DNA of 64,000 bases from contig NZ_BDDE01000019.1 of NCBI RefSeq assembly GCF_008327685.1, positions 124,001 through 188,000 of the forward strand, written 5' to 3'. Numbering within the stretch: the first letter of the stretch is position 1; each line of letters opens with the position of its first letter. The notes beneath the pieces were generated by a model. It had not been told where the DNA came from. It saw nothing but the letters and a program-made list of their open reading frames with translations, and searched no databases. Positions 7,660 through 16,103 of the stretch are shown here, piece by piece. Made by a program: the position numbers and the translations under genes. Source of the DNA: Actinomadura sp. K4S16. Lineage in GTDB: Bacteria; Actinomycetota; Actinomycetes; Streptosporangiales; Streptosporangiaceae.

Positions 7660-8831
7660 GCGTCCTGCCAGGGGCGGCCGCGGTCGCCGGGATCGGCGCC
7701 ACCGAGTTCTCCAAGGAGTCCGGCCGCAGCGAGCTGCGGCTCGCCTGCGAGGCGGTGCTCGCCGCCATCGTGGACGCGGGGCTCCAGCCGTCCGACGTGG
7801 ACGGCATGGTGACCTTCACCGCCGACACCAGCTCCGAGATCCACATCGCGCGCAACCTCGGCATCGGCGAGCTGAAGTTCTTCTCCCGCATCGGGCACGG
7901 CGGCGGCGCGGCCTGCGGCACCGTCCAGCAGGCCGCGATGGCCGTCGCGACCGGCGTCGCCGACGTGGTCGTCTGCTACCGCGCGTTCAACGAGCGGTCC
8001 GGCACCCGCTACGGCCTCGGGCAGGCCGACCGCCCGATGGACGTCAGCGCCGACAGCGCCGCGTACGCGTGGATGAACCCGTTCGGGCTCTCGACCCCCG
8101 CCCAGTGGGTGGCGATGTTCGCCCGCCGCTACATGCACGAGTACGGCGCGACCAGCGAGGACTTCGGCCGCATCGCCGTGGTCGACCGGCGGCACGCCGC
8201 CGCGAACCCGGCCGCCTGGTTCTACGGGCGGCCGATCACGCTGGAGGACCACCAGGCGTCCCGCTGGATCGCCGAGCCGCTCCGCCTCCTGGACTGCTGC
8301 CAGGAGAGCGACGGCGGCCAGGCCCTCGTCGTCGTCTCCGCCGAGCGCGCCCGCGACCTCCCGCACCGGCCCGCCGTGATCTGGGGCGCCGCGCAGGGCT
8401 CCGGCAACGACCAGCACATGATGACCAGCTACTACCGCTCCGAGATCACCGGCATCCCCGAGATGGGCCTCGTCGGGCGGCAGCTCTACGCCCAGTCGCG
8501 CCTCACCCCGGCCGACGTCCAGGCCGCGATCCTGTACGACCACTTCACGCCGCTCGTCCTCCCGCAGCTGGAGGAGCTGGGCTTCTGCGCGAAGGGTGAG
8601 GGCAAGGACTTCGTGGCCGACGGCAACCTGGAGCTCGGCGGACGGCTCCCGGTCAACACCCACGGCGGCCAGCTCGGCGAGGCCTACATCCACGGGATGA
8701 ACGGTATCGCCGAGGGCGTCCGCCTCGTCCGCGGCACCTCGGTGAACCAGCCGGGCGACGTCCACAACGTCCTCGTCACCGCGGGGACCGGCGTGCCCAC
8801 GAGCGGTCTGATCCTGGGGGCGGACGAATGA
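7656..8831 (+). CDS. ltp2: Ltp2-like thiolase-fold aldolase (steroid side-chain C-C cleavage)
   Basis: The 391-residue protein has a thiolase fold of the lipid-transfer/SCPx type, starting AGIGATEFSKESGRSELRLA. It lacks the usual thiolase catalytic cysteine motif. In the family, Ltp2 bound to ChsH2-DUF35 splits 17-hydroxy-3-oxo-pregnene-20-carboxyl-CoA into androstenedione and propionyl-CoA. I recall Tyr294 and Tyr344 as the catalytic residues of the Thermomonospora curvata enzyme. Here Tyr294 (in AAILYDHFTP) and Tyr344 (in LGEAYIHGMNG) fall at exactly those numbers. ATG 7656 overlaps the chsH1-like stop, and the stop overlaps the next ATG, so the genes are translationally coupled. Confidence 0.9.
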   Translation: MSVLPGAAAVAGIGATEFSKESGRSELRLACEAVLAAIVDAGLQPSDVDGMVTFTADTSSEIHIARNLGIGELKFFSRIGHGGGAACGTVQQAAMAVATGVADVVVCYRAFNERSGTRYGLGQADRPMDVSADSAAYAWMNPFGLSTPAQWVAMFARRYMHEYGATSEDFGRIAVVDRRHAAANPAAWFYGRPITLEDHQASRWIAEPLRLLDCCQESDGGQALVVVSAERARDLPHRPAVIWGAAQGSGNDQHMMTSYYRSEITGIPEMGLVGRQLYAQSRLTPADVQAAILYDHFTPLVLPQLEELGFCAKGEGKDFVADGNLELGGRLPVNTHGGQLGEAYIHGMNGIAEGVRLVRGTSVNQPGDVHNVLVTAGTGVPTSGLILGADE

Positions 8832-9643
8832 GCCATGAATGGCACGGGCGGGCGCTCGGTACGCGCACGGTCACCTATGACGAGACGCGGCCCATCCTCT
8901 ACGCCCTGGCGGTGGGCGCGGGCGCCTCGGACCTCGACCTGGTCTTCGAGGAGAGGCTCCGGGTCCTGCCCACGTTCGGGCTGACCCTCGCCCAGTGGGC
9001 GCCGGACGTCCTGGGCTCGGCGGGCGCGTTCGACGTGCGGACGGCCGTGCACGGGACACAGCGCCTCCGCGTCCGGAAGCCGCTGCCGCGTTCCGGCTCG
9101 GTGGAGATGAGCGCCTCCGTCACCGCCGTGTGGGACAAGGGTTCCGCGGCCGTCTTCGACGTGGCGGTCGAGAGCGAGTACTTCGAGGCGACCTGGTCGC
9201 TGTTCGCGCCGGGGTGCGGCGGTTTCGGCGGCGAGCGCGGCCCGTCCTCCCGCCGCCGACCCGAGGCCGACCCGGACGGAGTGCTGACCGCCTCCACGGC
9301 GTCCGACCAGGCGGCGCTCTACCGGCTGCTCGGCGACCGCCACCACCTGCACATCGACCCCGAGGCCGCGAAGGCGGCCGGGATGCCGCGCCCCATCATG
9401 CACGGCCTGTGCACGCTCGCGGCGGTCACCCTCCCGCTCGCCGAGTCCCTCGGCGCCCACCCGGCCGACCTGGCCGAACTCGAAGGCCGCTTCGCCGCGC
9501 CCGTCTTCCCCGGCGACGCCCTCCAGGTGAGCACCTGGAGGGACGACGCCGGTCCTGACGGCGGCGCGGTGCTCTTCGAAGCGGCCGTGGACGGGACGAC
9601 GGTCATCTCGGGCGGCCGGGCCCGCTTCGGCGCGGCGGGATAG
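8828..9643 (+). CDS. Double-hotdog MaoC-type enoyl-CoA hydratase 2
   Basis: The 271-residue protein has two hotdog repeats, like (R)-specific hydratase 2 enzymes. The C-terminal repeat carries the hydratase-2 signature GDRHHLHIDPEAAKAAGMPR, then PIMHGLCTLAA, with Asp and His as the catalytic dyad. The N-terminal repeat is degenerate and probably holds the acyl tail. It could hydrate an enoyl-CoA formed during removal of an earlier two- or three-carbon side-chain unit. ATG 8828 overlaps the ltp2-like stop, placing it in the same operon. Precise substrate unknown. Confidence 0.82.
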   Translation: MSHEWHGRALGTRTVTYDETRPILYALAVGAGASDLDLVFEERLRVLPTFGLTLAQWAPDVLGSAGAFDVRTAVHGTQRLRVRKPLPRSGSVEMSASVTAVWDKGSAAVFDVAVESEYFEATWSLFAPGCGGFGGERGPSSRRRPEADPDGVLTASTASDQAALYRLLGDRHHLHIDPEAAKAAGMPRPIMHGLCTLAAVTLPLAESLGAHPADLAELEGRFAAPVFPGDALQVSTWRDDAGPDGGAVLFEAAVDGTTVISGGRARFGAAG

Positions 9644-9654
9644 GCGGAGGCGCC

Positions 9655-10446
9655 ATGGCCGAGCCGTCGAGCGTCGTCGTGACCGGCGGCAACCGGGGCG
9701 TGGGACGCGCGGTCGCCGCCGAGGCCGTCCGGCGGGGCCACCGGGTGACGATCGTGGCGCGGCGCCCCGACGCGGGCGCCGCCGCCGCGCGGGAGGTCGG
9801 CGCCGACCTGGTCGTGGGCGACCTGTCGTCCGTCCGGACGGTCCGGGAACTGGCCGGGGCGCTCGCCGAGGCCGTCCCCGGGCCGAGCGTGCTCGTCCAC
9901 AACGCGGCGCTCTGGCCGAACCGGCGCGAACTCAACGAGGACGGCTTCGAGCAGGCGTTCTTCACCAACCACCTCGCGCCGTTCCTGCTGAACCGCCTGC
10001 TGGAGGAGCGGTTGCGCCGGGTCGTTCAGGTCAGCGCGGCCCTCTACGCCGCAGGCCGGGTCGACCCCGACCGGACGCCCGAGGGCCGCGACTTCCATCC
10101 CGTGCGGACCTACGCCGGCACCAAGCTGGCGAACCTGCTGATGGTCCCGCTGTTCGCCGAGCGCTGGCAGGGCACCGGGGTGACGATCGACGCGGTGCAC
10201 CCGGGCGTGCTGCGGACGGACCTCACCACCCGGGGCGGTGCCTTCGGCCTGCTCATGAGGGCGGTCAAACCGGCGCTGAAACCGGTCGGCAGGGCCGCGC
10301 GGCCCGTCGTGGACCTCGTGGACTCCGGCGGCACCGGACGGTACTTCCACGTCGCCAAGGAGAGTCCGCTGAAGCCCAGGGCCCGCGACGGCGCCCTCGC
10401 CCGCCGCCTCTGGGACGACGCCGAAAGCGTCCTCGCGACCGTGTAG
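9655..10446 (+). CDS. Short-chain dehydrogenase/reductase
   Basis: The 263-residue protein is a classical Rossmann-fold SDR. It has the cofactor motif VVTGGNRGVGRAVA at the N-terminus, a VHNAALW segment replacing the usual NNAG, a serine in VVQVSAALYAAG, and the catalytic YAGTK, followed by DAVHPGVLRTDL. The Arg-rich VARRPDA after strand 2 suggests NADP(H). It follows the hydratase gene by 11 bp with GGCGGAGG as ribosome-binding site and is the last gene of the catabolic operon. Its substrate could be a hydroxyacyl or hydroxysteroid intermediate; the sequence does not settle this. Confidence 0.82.
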   Translation: MAEPSSVVVTGGNRGVGRAVAAEAVRRGHRVTIVARRPDAGAAAAREVGADLVVGDLSSVRTVRELAGALAEAVPGPSVLVHNAALWPNRRELNEDGFEQAFFTNHLAPFLLNRLLEERLRRVVQVSAALYAAGRVDPDRTPEGRDFHPVRTYAGTKLANLLMVPLFAERWQGTGVTIDAVHPGVLRTDLTTRGGAFGLLMRAVKPALKPVGRAARPVVDLVDSGGTGRYFHVAKESPLKPRARDGALARRLWDDAESVLATV

Positions 10447-10961
10447 TGCCGAGCGCCTGCGCCGGATCCGCGTCGACCGGAGGAACGGTCGCCGCCGGAA
10501 GTGGCGCCTGGTGGCCGAGTGATAATTGTGGGTACCGGGTCGTGGTGGGCGCCCCGAGGTATTGGCCGAACCTTTCTTCGGAGCTGCACGGCACGGAAAG
10601 AGCGTGCGAGCATCGCGTGATGTGCCGGCATAAAGCCCGATACTCTCGGAATTGATAGCCGCCCGGCGCGGCTTCGTGTTTCACCGGTAGTGGTACCGAA
10701 CCGTTCGGTGCTGATACCTCGGGAACGGCGAAGTCGACGATCTGAGGCCGAAAGTGGCCAGCGGCGTTCGCGGATCTCTCCTGGTGGGGAAGGCCGCGGT
10801 GCCGACTTCCCCGGAACCGCCGCCGGCGGAACGGCCGCGGTACCCGTTTTACCGCCCGCTCGACATGATCTCGCCGGTGACAATCATGATGCGGGCAATT
10901 GCGGTGGGTGATCACGCAGGGTGCGGATGGTGCCAGGATATTGAACGACCGTTTCCATGTC
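10447..10961. other. Gene-free region with a palindrome
   Basis: No open frame here has convincing codon use. The region includes a perfect 7-1-7 palindrome, ACCGAACCGTTCGGT (10695-10709), nested in a looser dyad running from about 10686 to 10718. It is less GC-rich than the flanking genes and looks like regulatory sequence between the steroid operon and the regulator of the lantibiotic region. Confidence 0.5.
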
Positions 10962-10990
10962 TTGACTTGCCAGTACTCTCCGGGTTAGAC
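10962..10990 (+). promoter_or_regulatory. Sigma70-type promoter candidate for the winged-helix regulator
   Basis: TTGACT (10962-10967) and TTAGAC (10985-10990) are separated by 17 bp. Transcription would begin near 10997, giving a leader of about 150 nt before the ATG at 11148. The leader contains an inverted repeat at 11006-11040. Confidence 0.45.
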
Positions 10991-11005
10991 AAGGTATCAA
11001 GGCGA

Positions 11006-11040
11006 CCAATGGCATACGGGGTTGCAGTTCTTGCCATTGG
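11006..11040. promoter_or_regulatory. 9-bp inverted repeat in the leader of the regulator gene
   Basis: CCAATGGCA (11006-11014) and TGCCATTGG (11032-11040) are perfect reverse complements 17 bp apart. It lies about 10 bp downstream of the predicted transcription start. It could be an autoregulatory operator for the winged-helix protein or an RNA stem-loop. Confidence 0.5.
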
Positions 11041-11147
11041 CTGGGGCCAGCGGGGTGTGCGTTCCGTGGCGCGACCTGATCTCTCGGTCGCGGCCCCTGC
11101 TTCTCGCCGTGCCAGGCAGCAGATACGAGGAGACGGGGGAACACTCC

Positions 11148-12152
11148 ATGCTGCATGTCCATTTCACCGGTAACGATCTCGCCAGAACGAGGATCTCCGG
11201 AGCGCACCCGCTCTGGGAGACCGTCCTGAGCGTGCGGGCGCTTCCGACCCGGTCGGGCCGCAGGGCGCTCGACGGGTGGCGTTCGCGTACCCGGGTCCGC
11301 CTGCCGCGATCGAGCCGGATCCTGCTGGCGCTGTGCCCGCACGAGGGGCCGTTCGCGGAATTCCTCATGCGCGGGGAGGAGGGGCAGAACTGGGACGAGA
11401 GCATCGAGGCGGTCGTCTCGGTGCCGAAGGAGCGGCTGGTCCGGGAGCTCGCCGCGCTCTCCCAGCTTCCGGCGTACGCCGAGCCCCTCGCGGCCGGAGA
11501 TCCGCGGGCGCTCCGTGAACTCGGCGGAGCGCTGCGGGACTACCGGCGTGCCGCCATCGCCCCTTACTGGGACCGGATCCAGAGCAGGATCGACGTGGAG
11601 CGCAGCTTCCGTCTCCGGACGGTCGCCGAAGGCGGCGTCGAGCTGCTGCTGTCGACCCTGTCGACCGACGCCCGGTGGGACGCCGGCGTGCTGGAGGTGC
11701 GATCTCCGGAGACGCGGACGGTCAGGCTGGAGGGGCGCGGCCTGGTGCTGGCACCGTCGGTGTTCTGCGGCCGCAGGCCCTTCTTCCTGGAGGACCGGGA
11801 GGGCCGGGGCCCGGCGGTGCTGTTCTTTCCCACGTCCACCGAGTTCGGGGCGGAACTGCACGACCACGGCCCGGGCGGCGGGCGGTCCGAGGCGCTGTCG
11901 GCGCTGCTGGGCGCGACCCGCGCGGCGGTGCTCCGCGGTGCGGTGGGCGGGACGACCACCACGGAACTGGCCAGGCTGCTGGGCGTCACCCCCTCGACGG
12001 CCAGCGAGCACGCGAAGGTCCTGCGCGAGGCCGGCCTGATCGTCACCGGGCGGACGGGCCGCAAGGCGGTGCACGCCATCACGCCGCTGGGCGTCGCCCT
12101 GTCCCGCCTTCCCTCGCTCGGTCCGCCGGAGCCGGTGCGGCCAGGTCTCTGA
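11148..12152 (+). CDS. Winged-helix (ArsR-like) transcriptional regulator
   Basis: From ATG 11148 this is a 334-residue protein. The C-terminal part (about residues 255-325) is a winged helix with the ArsR-type recognition segment TTTELARLLGVTPSTASEHA followed by REAGLIVTGRTGRKAVH. The N-terminal 240 residues resemble the DUF5937-type domain common in actinobacterial ArsR-like regulators and probably sense a ligand. ATG 11148 is preceded by GAGGAGACGGGGG. Further upstream in-frame codons lack a ribosome-binding site. It lies upstream of, and in the same orientation as, the lantibiotic genes and could control them or the adjacent mauDE-like pair. Its 3' end overlaps the opposite mauD-like gene by 74 bp. 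Confidence 0.8.
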   Translation: MLHVHFTGNDLARTRISGAHPLWETVLSVRALPTRSGRRALDGWRSRTRVRLPRSSRILLALCPHEGPFAEFLMRGEEGQNWDESIEAVVSVPKERLVRELAALSQLPAYAEPLAAGDPRALRELGGALRDYRRAAIAPYWDRIQSRIDVERSFRLRTVAEGGVELLLSTLSTDARWDAGVLEVRSPETRTVRLEGRGLVLAPSVFCGRRPFFLEDREGRGPAVLFFPTSTEFGAELHDHGPGGGRSEALSALLGATRAAVLRGAVGGTTTTELARLLGVTPSTASEHAKVLREAGLIVTGRTGRKAVHAITPLGVALSRLPSLGPPEPVRPGL

Positions 12153-12597
12153 GGAGGTCGAGGGAGCGGACCGGCTCCGCCCGGCGGACCCGGCCCGACT
12201 CGACGAGCACGGCGAACGGCGTCCCCGGGACCCGGTAGGCGGACATGAGCTCCCGCTCCCCGGAGTGCACGGGGATGAGCCCGTCGCTCACGGGGAGCGG
12301 GTCGCCGGAGAAGACGGCCCGCATCGGGAGGCTCGCCGGGTCGGCCGCCAGTGCCTCGGCCTCCTCCAGGACGGCGGGGCAGCCGCCGCAGCCGGAGCTG
12401 AGGAACAGCAGCAGCGTCGGCCCGGTCGGCGCGACCCCGAGCCGGTCGAGTCCGGGCGCCTTCGCTCCCGCGGGCAGGCCCGGCTCGGGGACGCGCGCCT
12501 CGACGGCGCGCAGCCGCCGGTTCATCCGCACGAGTGCGAGGGCGAGCAGGACCATGGCCGTCCAGCAGGCCAGCCCGGCGGTCGTCTCGAACGTCAT
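12079..12597 (-). CDS. MauD/TlpA-like membrane-anchored thioredoxin-fold protein
   Basis: The 172-residue protein has one N-terminal membrane segment (about residues 8-24), a linker, and a thioredoxin-like domain with TLLLFLSSGCGGCPAVLEEA (redox pair CGGC) and the cis-proline loop VPGTPFAVL. The MauD family supports disulfide formation or reduction outside the membrane. The gene lies 35 bp after the MauE-like gene, and the two probably form one transcript. An AGGAAAGGAG box lies 12-13 nt before ATG 12597. Location beside a lantibiotic whose products contain a disulfide is suggestive. The 3' end overlaps the convergent regulator gene. Confidence 0.78.
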   Translation of the reverse strand: MTFETTAGLACWTAMVLLALALVRMNRRLRAVEARVPEPGLPAGAKAPGLDRLGVAPTGPTLLLFLSSGCGGCPAVLEEAEALAADPASLPMRAVFSGDPLPVSDGLIPVHSGERELMSAYRVPGTPFAVLVESGRVRRAEPVRSLDLLRDLAAPAPADRAREGGTGRRPAA

Positions 12598-12632
12598 GTC
12601 CCCGTGCTCCTTTCCTGGGTGCGTTCAGGTCC

Positions 12633-13166
12633 TCACCGGGTCGGCCCGGCGACGGGGGACCGCAGCGCGGGAAGCTCCCACAGCAGGATCGCGAACACGG
12701 CGCCGGCCAGGGCCGCGACGCCCGCCCGGGCGCCGGCCGCGGCGACGGCCGGACCGGGGACGGCCGCCGCGCAGCCCGCCGCGCCGGCCAGCGCGGCGGC
12801 CCGGGCGACCACCCACCCGTTCATCGGCGTTCCCGCGGCCGAGCAGCCGCACGGGACGTCCGGCCGGGTGCGCGCGACCACGAGACCGTAGGCGGCGTAA
12901 CCGCAGGCCAGGACGGCGCCGAGGATCATCCCGACGCGCAGCTGGCCGGACCGGCCGGCGAGCAGGGCGTGCGCGGCCAGCAGGGCGGGCACCGCCTCCG
13001 CCGCCGGCACGGCCGCCGCCAGCGGCCCGATCAGCCGCGGCGGGACGGTTCCGTGCGCCCGGAGCGCCCCGGTCAGGACGGCGGGCCGCAGCACGTGCCC
13101 CGCGGCCCCGTTGATCAGGACGAGCACCGTCAGCGACGCCGCCGTGGCGCCGATCATCATGGCCAT
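12633..13166 (-). CDS. MauE-like integral membrane redox protein
   Basis: This 177-residue hydrophobic protein has about four to five membrane segments. A PCGCS motif lies in a loop (around residue 104) followed by a conserved NGW. These are hallmarks of the MauE/DoxX-like family, which partners MauD in cysteine redox chemistry during methylamine dehydrogenase maturation. No mau structural genes occur here, so the pair probably serves another extracytoplasmic substrate. The gene diverges from labKC across 286 bp of shared upstream DNA. Function here is inferred. Confidence 0.78.
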   Translation of the reverse strand: MAMMIGATAASLTVLVLINGAAGHVLRPAVLTGALRAHGTVPPRLIGPLAAAVPAAEAVPALLAAHALLAGRSGQLRVGMILGAVLACGYAAYGLVVARTRPDVPCGCSAAGTPMNGWVVARAAALAGAAGCAAAVPGPAVAAAGARAGVAALAGAVFAILLWELPALRSPVAGPTR

Positions 13167-13452
13167 CGAATCACCTCGTCGCGTGGCGTCCGGCCGGAAA
13201 GTCCACCGGCGCCCCGGCCCTTCGGACTATAACCACGCGGGCGCCCGGCTGGAAATATCGAAGAACGCGGATCAGTGCCCGCCGGAGTCGCGTGCAGATG
13301 CCGCCCCCGCCGTTGACCGGCACGTTTGGTCCAGCGCCGAAGAGTGGTCCACGGACGTTTCGGAGATTGCCGAAGTGAGTGGCCGACCGATCGGCACGCG
13401 GCTCAGTATGGCGTCGACGCCGGGGAAGCCCGGGTGCTGATTGGAGTCATGC

Positions 13453-16095
13453 ATGGATCTTCGGTATCACACCTACGGAATGGTGGATCCGGTCTTCTAC
13501 GACGCGCCTTCCACGGAGGTCCCCGGCGAAGAGGACGACTACTCCGCAGGTCAGCACCTCTCGGACGGCTGGACGCGCCAGCCGAGGGGCGTGTGGACGA
13601 TGCAGGGGCGGACCGACGGGTCGATCCCCGACCAGGGCTGGAAGATCCATGTCTCGGCCGGGCTGAACAATGCCGAAGAGATCCTCGACATCGTCGCGAA
13701 ATACTGCGTCGAGCACGAAGTGTTCTTCAAACACCTGCGCAGCCGCCGGGTGCTGCTCGCGCGCAACAGCAAGTACGCCGAGCGCGGCGGCAGCGGAAAA
13801 TTCATCACGATTTATCCCGCCGACGAGCGGGTTCTCGAACGGACGCTGCGCGAACTCGGCGGAATGCTGGAAGGGCAGCGCGGCCCGTACATTCTGAGCG
13901 ATCTCCGCTGGGGCGCCGGGCCGCTGTTCGTCCGCTACGGCGGATTCCGCGAAAGGCTGTGCCGGTCGGAGTACGGCGAGATGGTGCCGGGCATCGAGAC
14001 GCCGGACGGGCGGCTCGTCCCGGACCACCGCGACCCGGTCTTCCGCGTGCCGGATTGGGTCACCGTTCCCGAGTGCCTCAAGGCGGCGATGGCCGAGCGC
14101 GACGCGGGCGCGCTGGACGACTTCCCGTACGAGATCCACAAGGCCCTGCACTTCTCCAACGGCGGGGGGCTCTACCGCGCCACCGACACCCGCACCGGCG
14201 GGGAGGTCCTGGTGAAGGAGGCCCGGCCGCTGGCCGGGCTGGACCGGAACGAGGACGACGCGGTCGTGCGCCTCGACCGGGAGCGCCGGTTCCTCGAACG
14301 CATGGCCGACCTCGACGTCATACCGAACATCGTGGACCACCGCGTCTGCTGGGAGCACCACTTCCTGGTCCGCGAGTTCGTGGCCGGTGAGACGCTCTCG
14401 CACCACATGGTGCGGCGCAATCCGATGCTGCACTTCGGCGCCACGGCCGAGGAGATCGCCGGCTACACCGCCTGGGCGCTGGACATCCTGGACCAGGTCG
14501 AGCGGGCGCTGGGGGAGCTGCACCGCCGCGGCGTCGTCTTCGGCGACCTGCACCCCGGCAACATCATCGTGCGCGACGACGACACGATCGCGTTCGTCGA
14601 CTTCGAACTGGTCGCCGACGCCGCCGAGGCGGCGCGCCCCGCGCTGGGCGCGCCCGGCTACCAGGCTCCGCACGGCTACACCGGCCTCCCGATCGACCGG
14701 TACGCGCTCGGATGCATCCGGCTCGCCGTCTTCATGTCGCTGACCGCCGTGCTGCGCTGGGACGACGGCAAGATCGAGCAGTTCATCGAGTTCATCACCG
14801 GGCGGTTTCCGGTGCCCGCCGACTACGCCGACAGGGTCCGCGCCGACCTCTACGCCGGCGCACCGTCCGGCCCGGCCGATCCGTCCCGCGCGCCGGCGTT
14901 GTGGCCGGAGCCGGAGCCGGCGACCTGGGAAGGGCTCCGCGACTCGATCGCGGACGCGATCCTGTCGACGGCCACCCCGCACCGGTCCGACCGCCTGTTC
15001 CCCGGCGACATCGAGCAGTTCGCCGCGCCCACCGGCGGCATCGGGTTCGGGCACGGCGCCGCGGGCGTGCTGTGGGCGCTGGCGGAGACCGGTGTCGGGC
15101 GGTTCCCCGAGCACGAGTCCTGGCTGGTGAAGGCCGTCGGCTCCGTGCCGCAGCCGCCGCCCGGGTTCTTCGACGGCGTCGCGGGGGTCGCGTACGCGCT
15201 GGACCGGCTCGGCAGGCGCGCCGAGGCGCTGGAGATCATGGAGTACGCGCCCGGGCCGGCCGCGTCGACCGACCTCAGCCTGTTCCGCGGGCTCGCCGGG
15301 ATCGGGCTCAACCAGCTCCACTTCGCGCGGAGCACCGGCGACGCGTCCTACGCGGAGGCGGCGCGGAGGACCGCCGAGCGGCTCGTCCACGAGCTGGACC
15401 GTCCGCAGGACGAGCGGTACCGGGCCGGGCTGATGCACGGCTCGTCCGGTCCGGCCCTGTTCCTGATCAGGCTGTACGAGACGACCGGCGACCGGAGCCT
15501 GCTCGACCACGCCGATCGGGCGCTGCGCCGGGAACTCGACGCCTGCAAGTGGACGCAGAAGGACCGCACCCTGCAGGTGGACGAGGGGTGGCGGGTCCTT
15601 CCCTACGTCGCCACGGGCAGCGCGGGCATCGGCATCGTCCTGCACGAGTACCTGCGCCACCGCGCGGAGCCGGAGTTCCAGGAGGCGCAGGAGGGCATCC
15701 GCCGCGCCGCGGAACCGCACTACTTCGTGCAGAGCGGCCTGTTCAACGGCCGCGCCGGGATCCTGGCCTACCTCCTGCACACCGGCGCGGGGCCCGACGA
15801 CCCGGCGGTGCGGCGCCATCTGCGCAACATCGGCTGGCACGCCGTCCCGTTCCACGGCCGGGAGAGCGATCGGGCCGCGGCTCCCGACCGCCCCGACGGC
15901 GCGTGGCGGGGGCCGGAGAGGACCGCCTTCATCGGAGACCAGCTCCTGCGGCTGTCCATGGACCTGGCCACCGGGTCGGCCGGGGTCCTGCTCACCCTGG
16001 GCGCCGCGCTGAGCGGCCGCCCCCTCGAACTCCCCTTCCTCAGTCCCTGGGGAGAGGGGACCGATGACGACCCTCGACCTCGAGGAGGGAGGTGA
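13453..16095 (+). CDS. labKC: Class III lanthipeptide synthetase LabKC
   Basis: The 880-residue protein is a three-domain enzyme. Residues 1-210 are the phospho-Ser/Thr lyase. About 220-520 are a Ser/Thr kinase with Lys255 in VLVKEA, catalytic Asp365 in GDLHPGN and Asp383 in FVDFE. About 540-860 are a LanC-like cyclase (GLMHGSSGPALFL, LFNGRAGILAYLL) without the Cys-Cys-His zinc ligands, which marks class III (LanKC) rather than class IV (LanL). It would phosphorylate precursor serines, eliminate phosphate and form labionin. ATG 13453 follows GGAG at 13443-13446. The TGA overlaps the GGAGGTGA box of the first precursor, so translation is coupled. The order KC-A1-A2-T1-T2 equals the labyrinthopeptin cluster. 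Confidence 0.95.
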   Translation: MDLRYHTYGMVDPVFYDAPSTEVPGEEDDYSAGQHLSDGWTRQPRGVWTMQGRTDGSIPDQGWKIHVSAGLNNAEEILDIVAKYCVEHEVFFKHLRSRRVLLARNSKYAERGGSGKFITIYPADERVLERTLRELGGMLEGQRGPYILSDLRWGAGPLFVRYGGFRERLCRSEYGEMVPGIETPDGRLVPDHRDPVFRVPDWVTVPECLKAAMAERDAGALDDFPYEIHKALHFSNGGGLYRATDTRTGGEVLVKEARPLAGLDRNEDDAVVRLDRERRFLERMADLDVIPNIVDHRVCWEHHFLVREFVAGETLSHHMVRRNPMLHFGATAEEIAGYTAWALDILDQVERALGELHRRGVVFGDLHPGNIIVRDDDTIAFVDFELVADAAEAARPALGAPGYQAPHGYTGLPIDRYALGCIRLAVFMSLTAVLRWDDGKIEQFIEFITGRFPVPADYADRVRADLYAGAPSGPADPSRAPALWPEPEPATWEGLRDSIADAILSTATPHRSDRLFPGDIEQFAAPTGGIGFGHGAAGVLWALAETGVGRFPEHESWLVKAVGSVPQPPPGFFDGVAGVAYALDRLGRRAEALEIMEYAPGPAASTDLSLFRGLAGIGLNQLHFARSTGDASYAEAARRTAERLVHELDRPQDERYRAGLMHGSSGPALFLIRLYETTGDRSLLDHADRALRRELDACKWTQKDRTLQVDEGWRVLPYVATGSAGIGIVLHEYLRHRAEPEFQEAQEGIRRAAEPHYFVQSGLFNGRAGILAYLLHTGAGPDDPAVRRHLRNIGWHAVPFHGRESDRAAAPDRPDGAWRGPERTAFIGDQLLRLSMDLATGSAGVLLTLGAALSGRPLELPFLSPWGEGTDDDPRPRGGR

Positions 16096-16103
16096 ACACC
16101 GAC

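Noticed and set aside
10690..10911. Short plus-strand frames in the 10.4-11.1 kb spacer
   Set aside because: Composition and codon use are not gene-like, and no ribosome-binding site precedes them.
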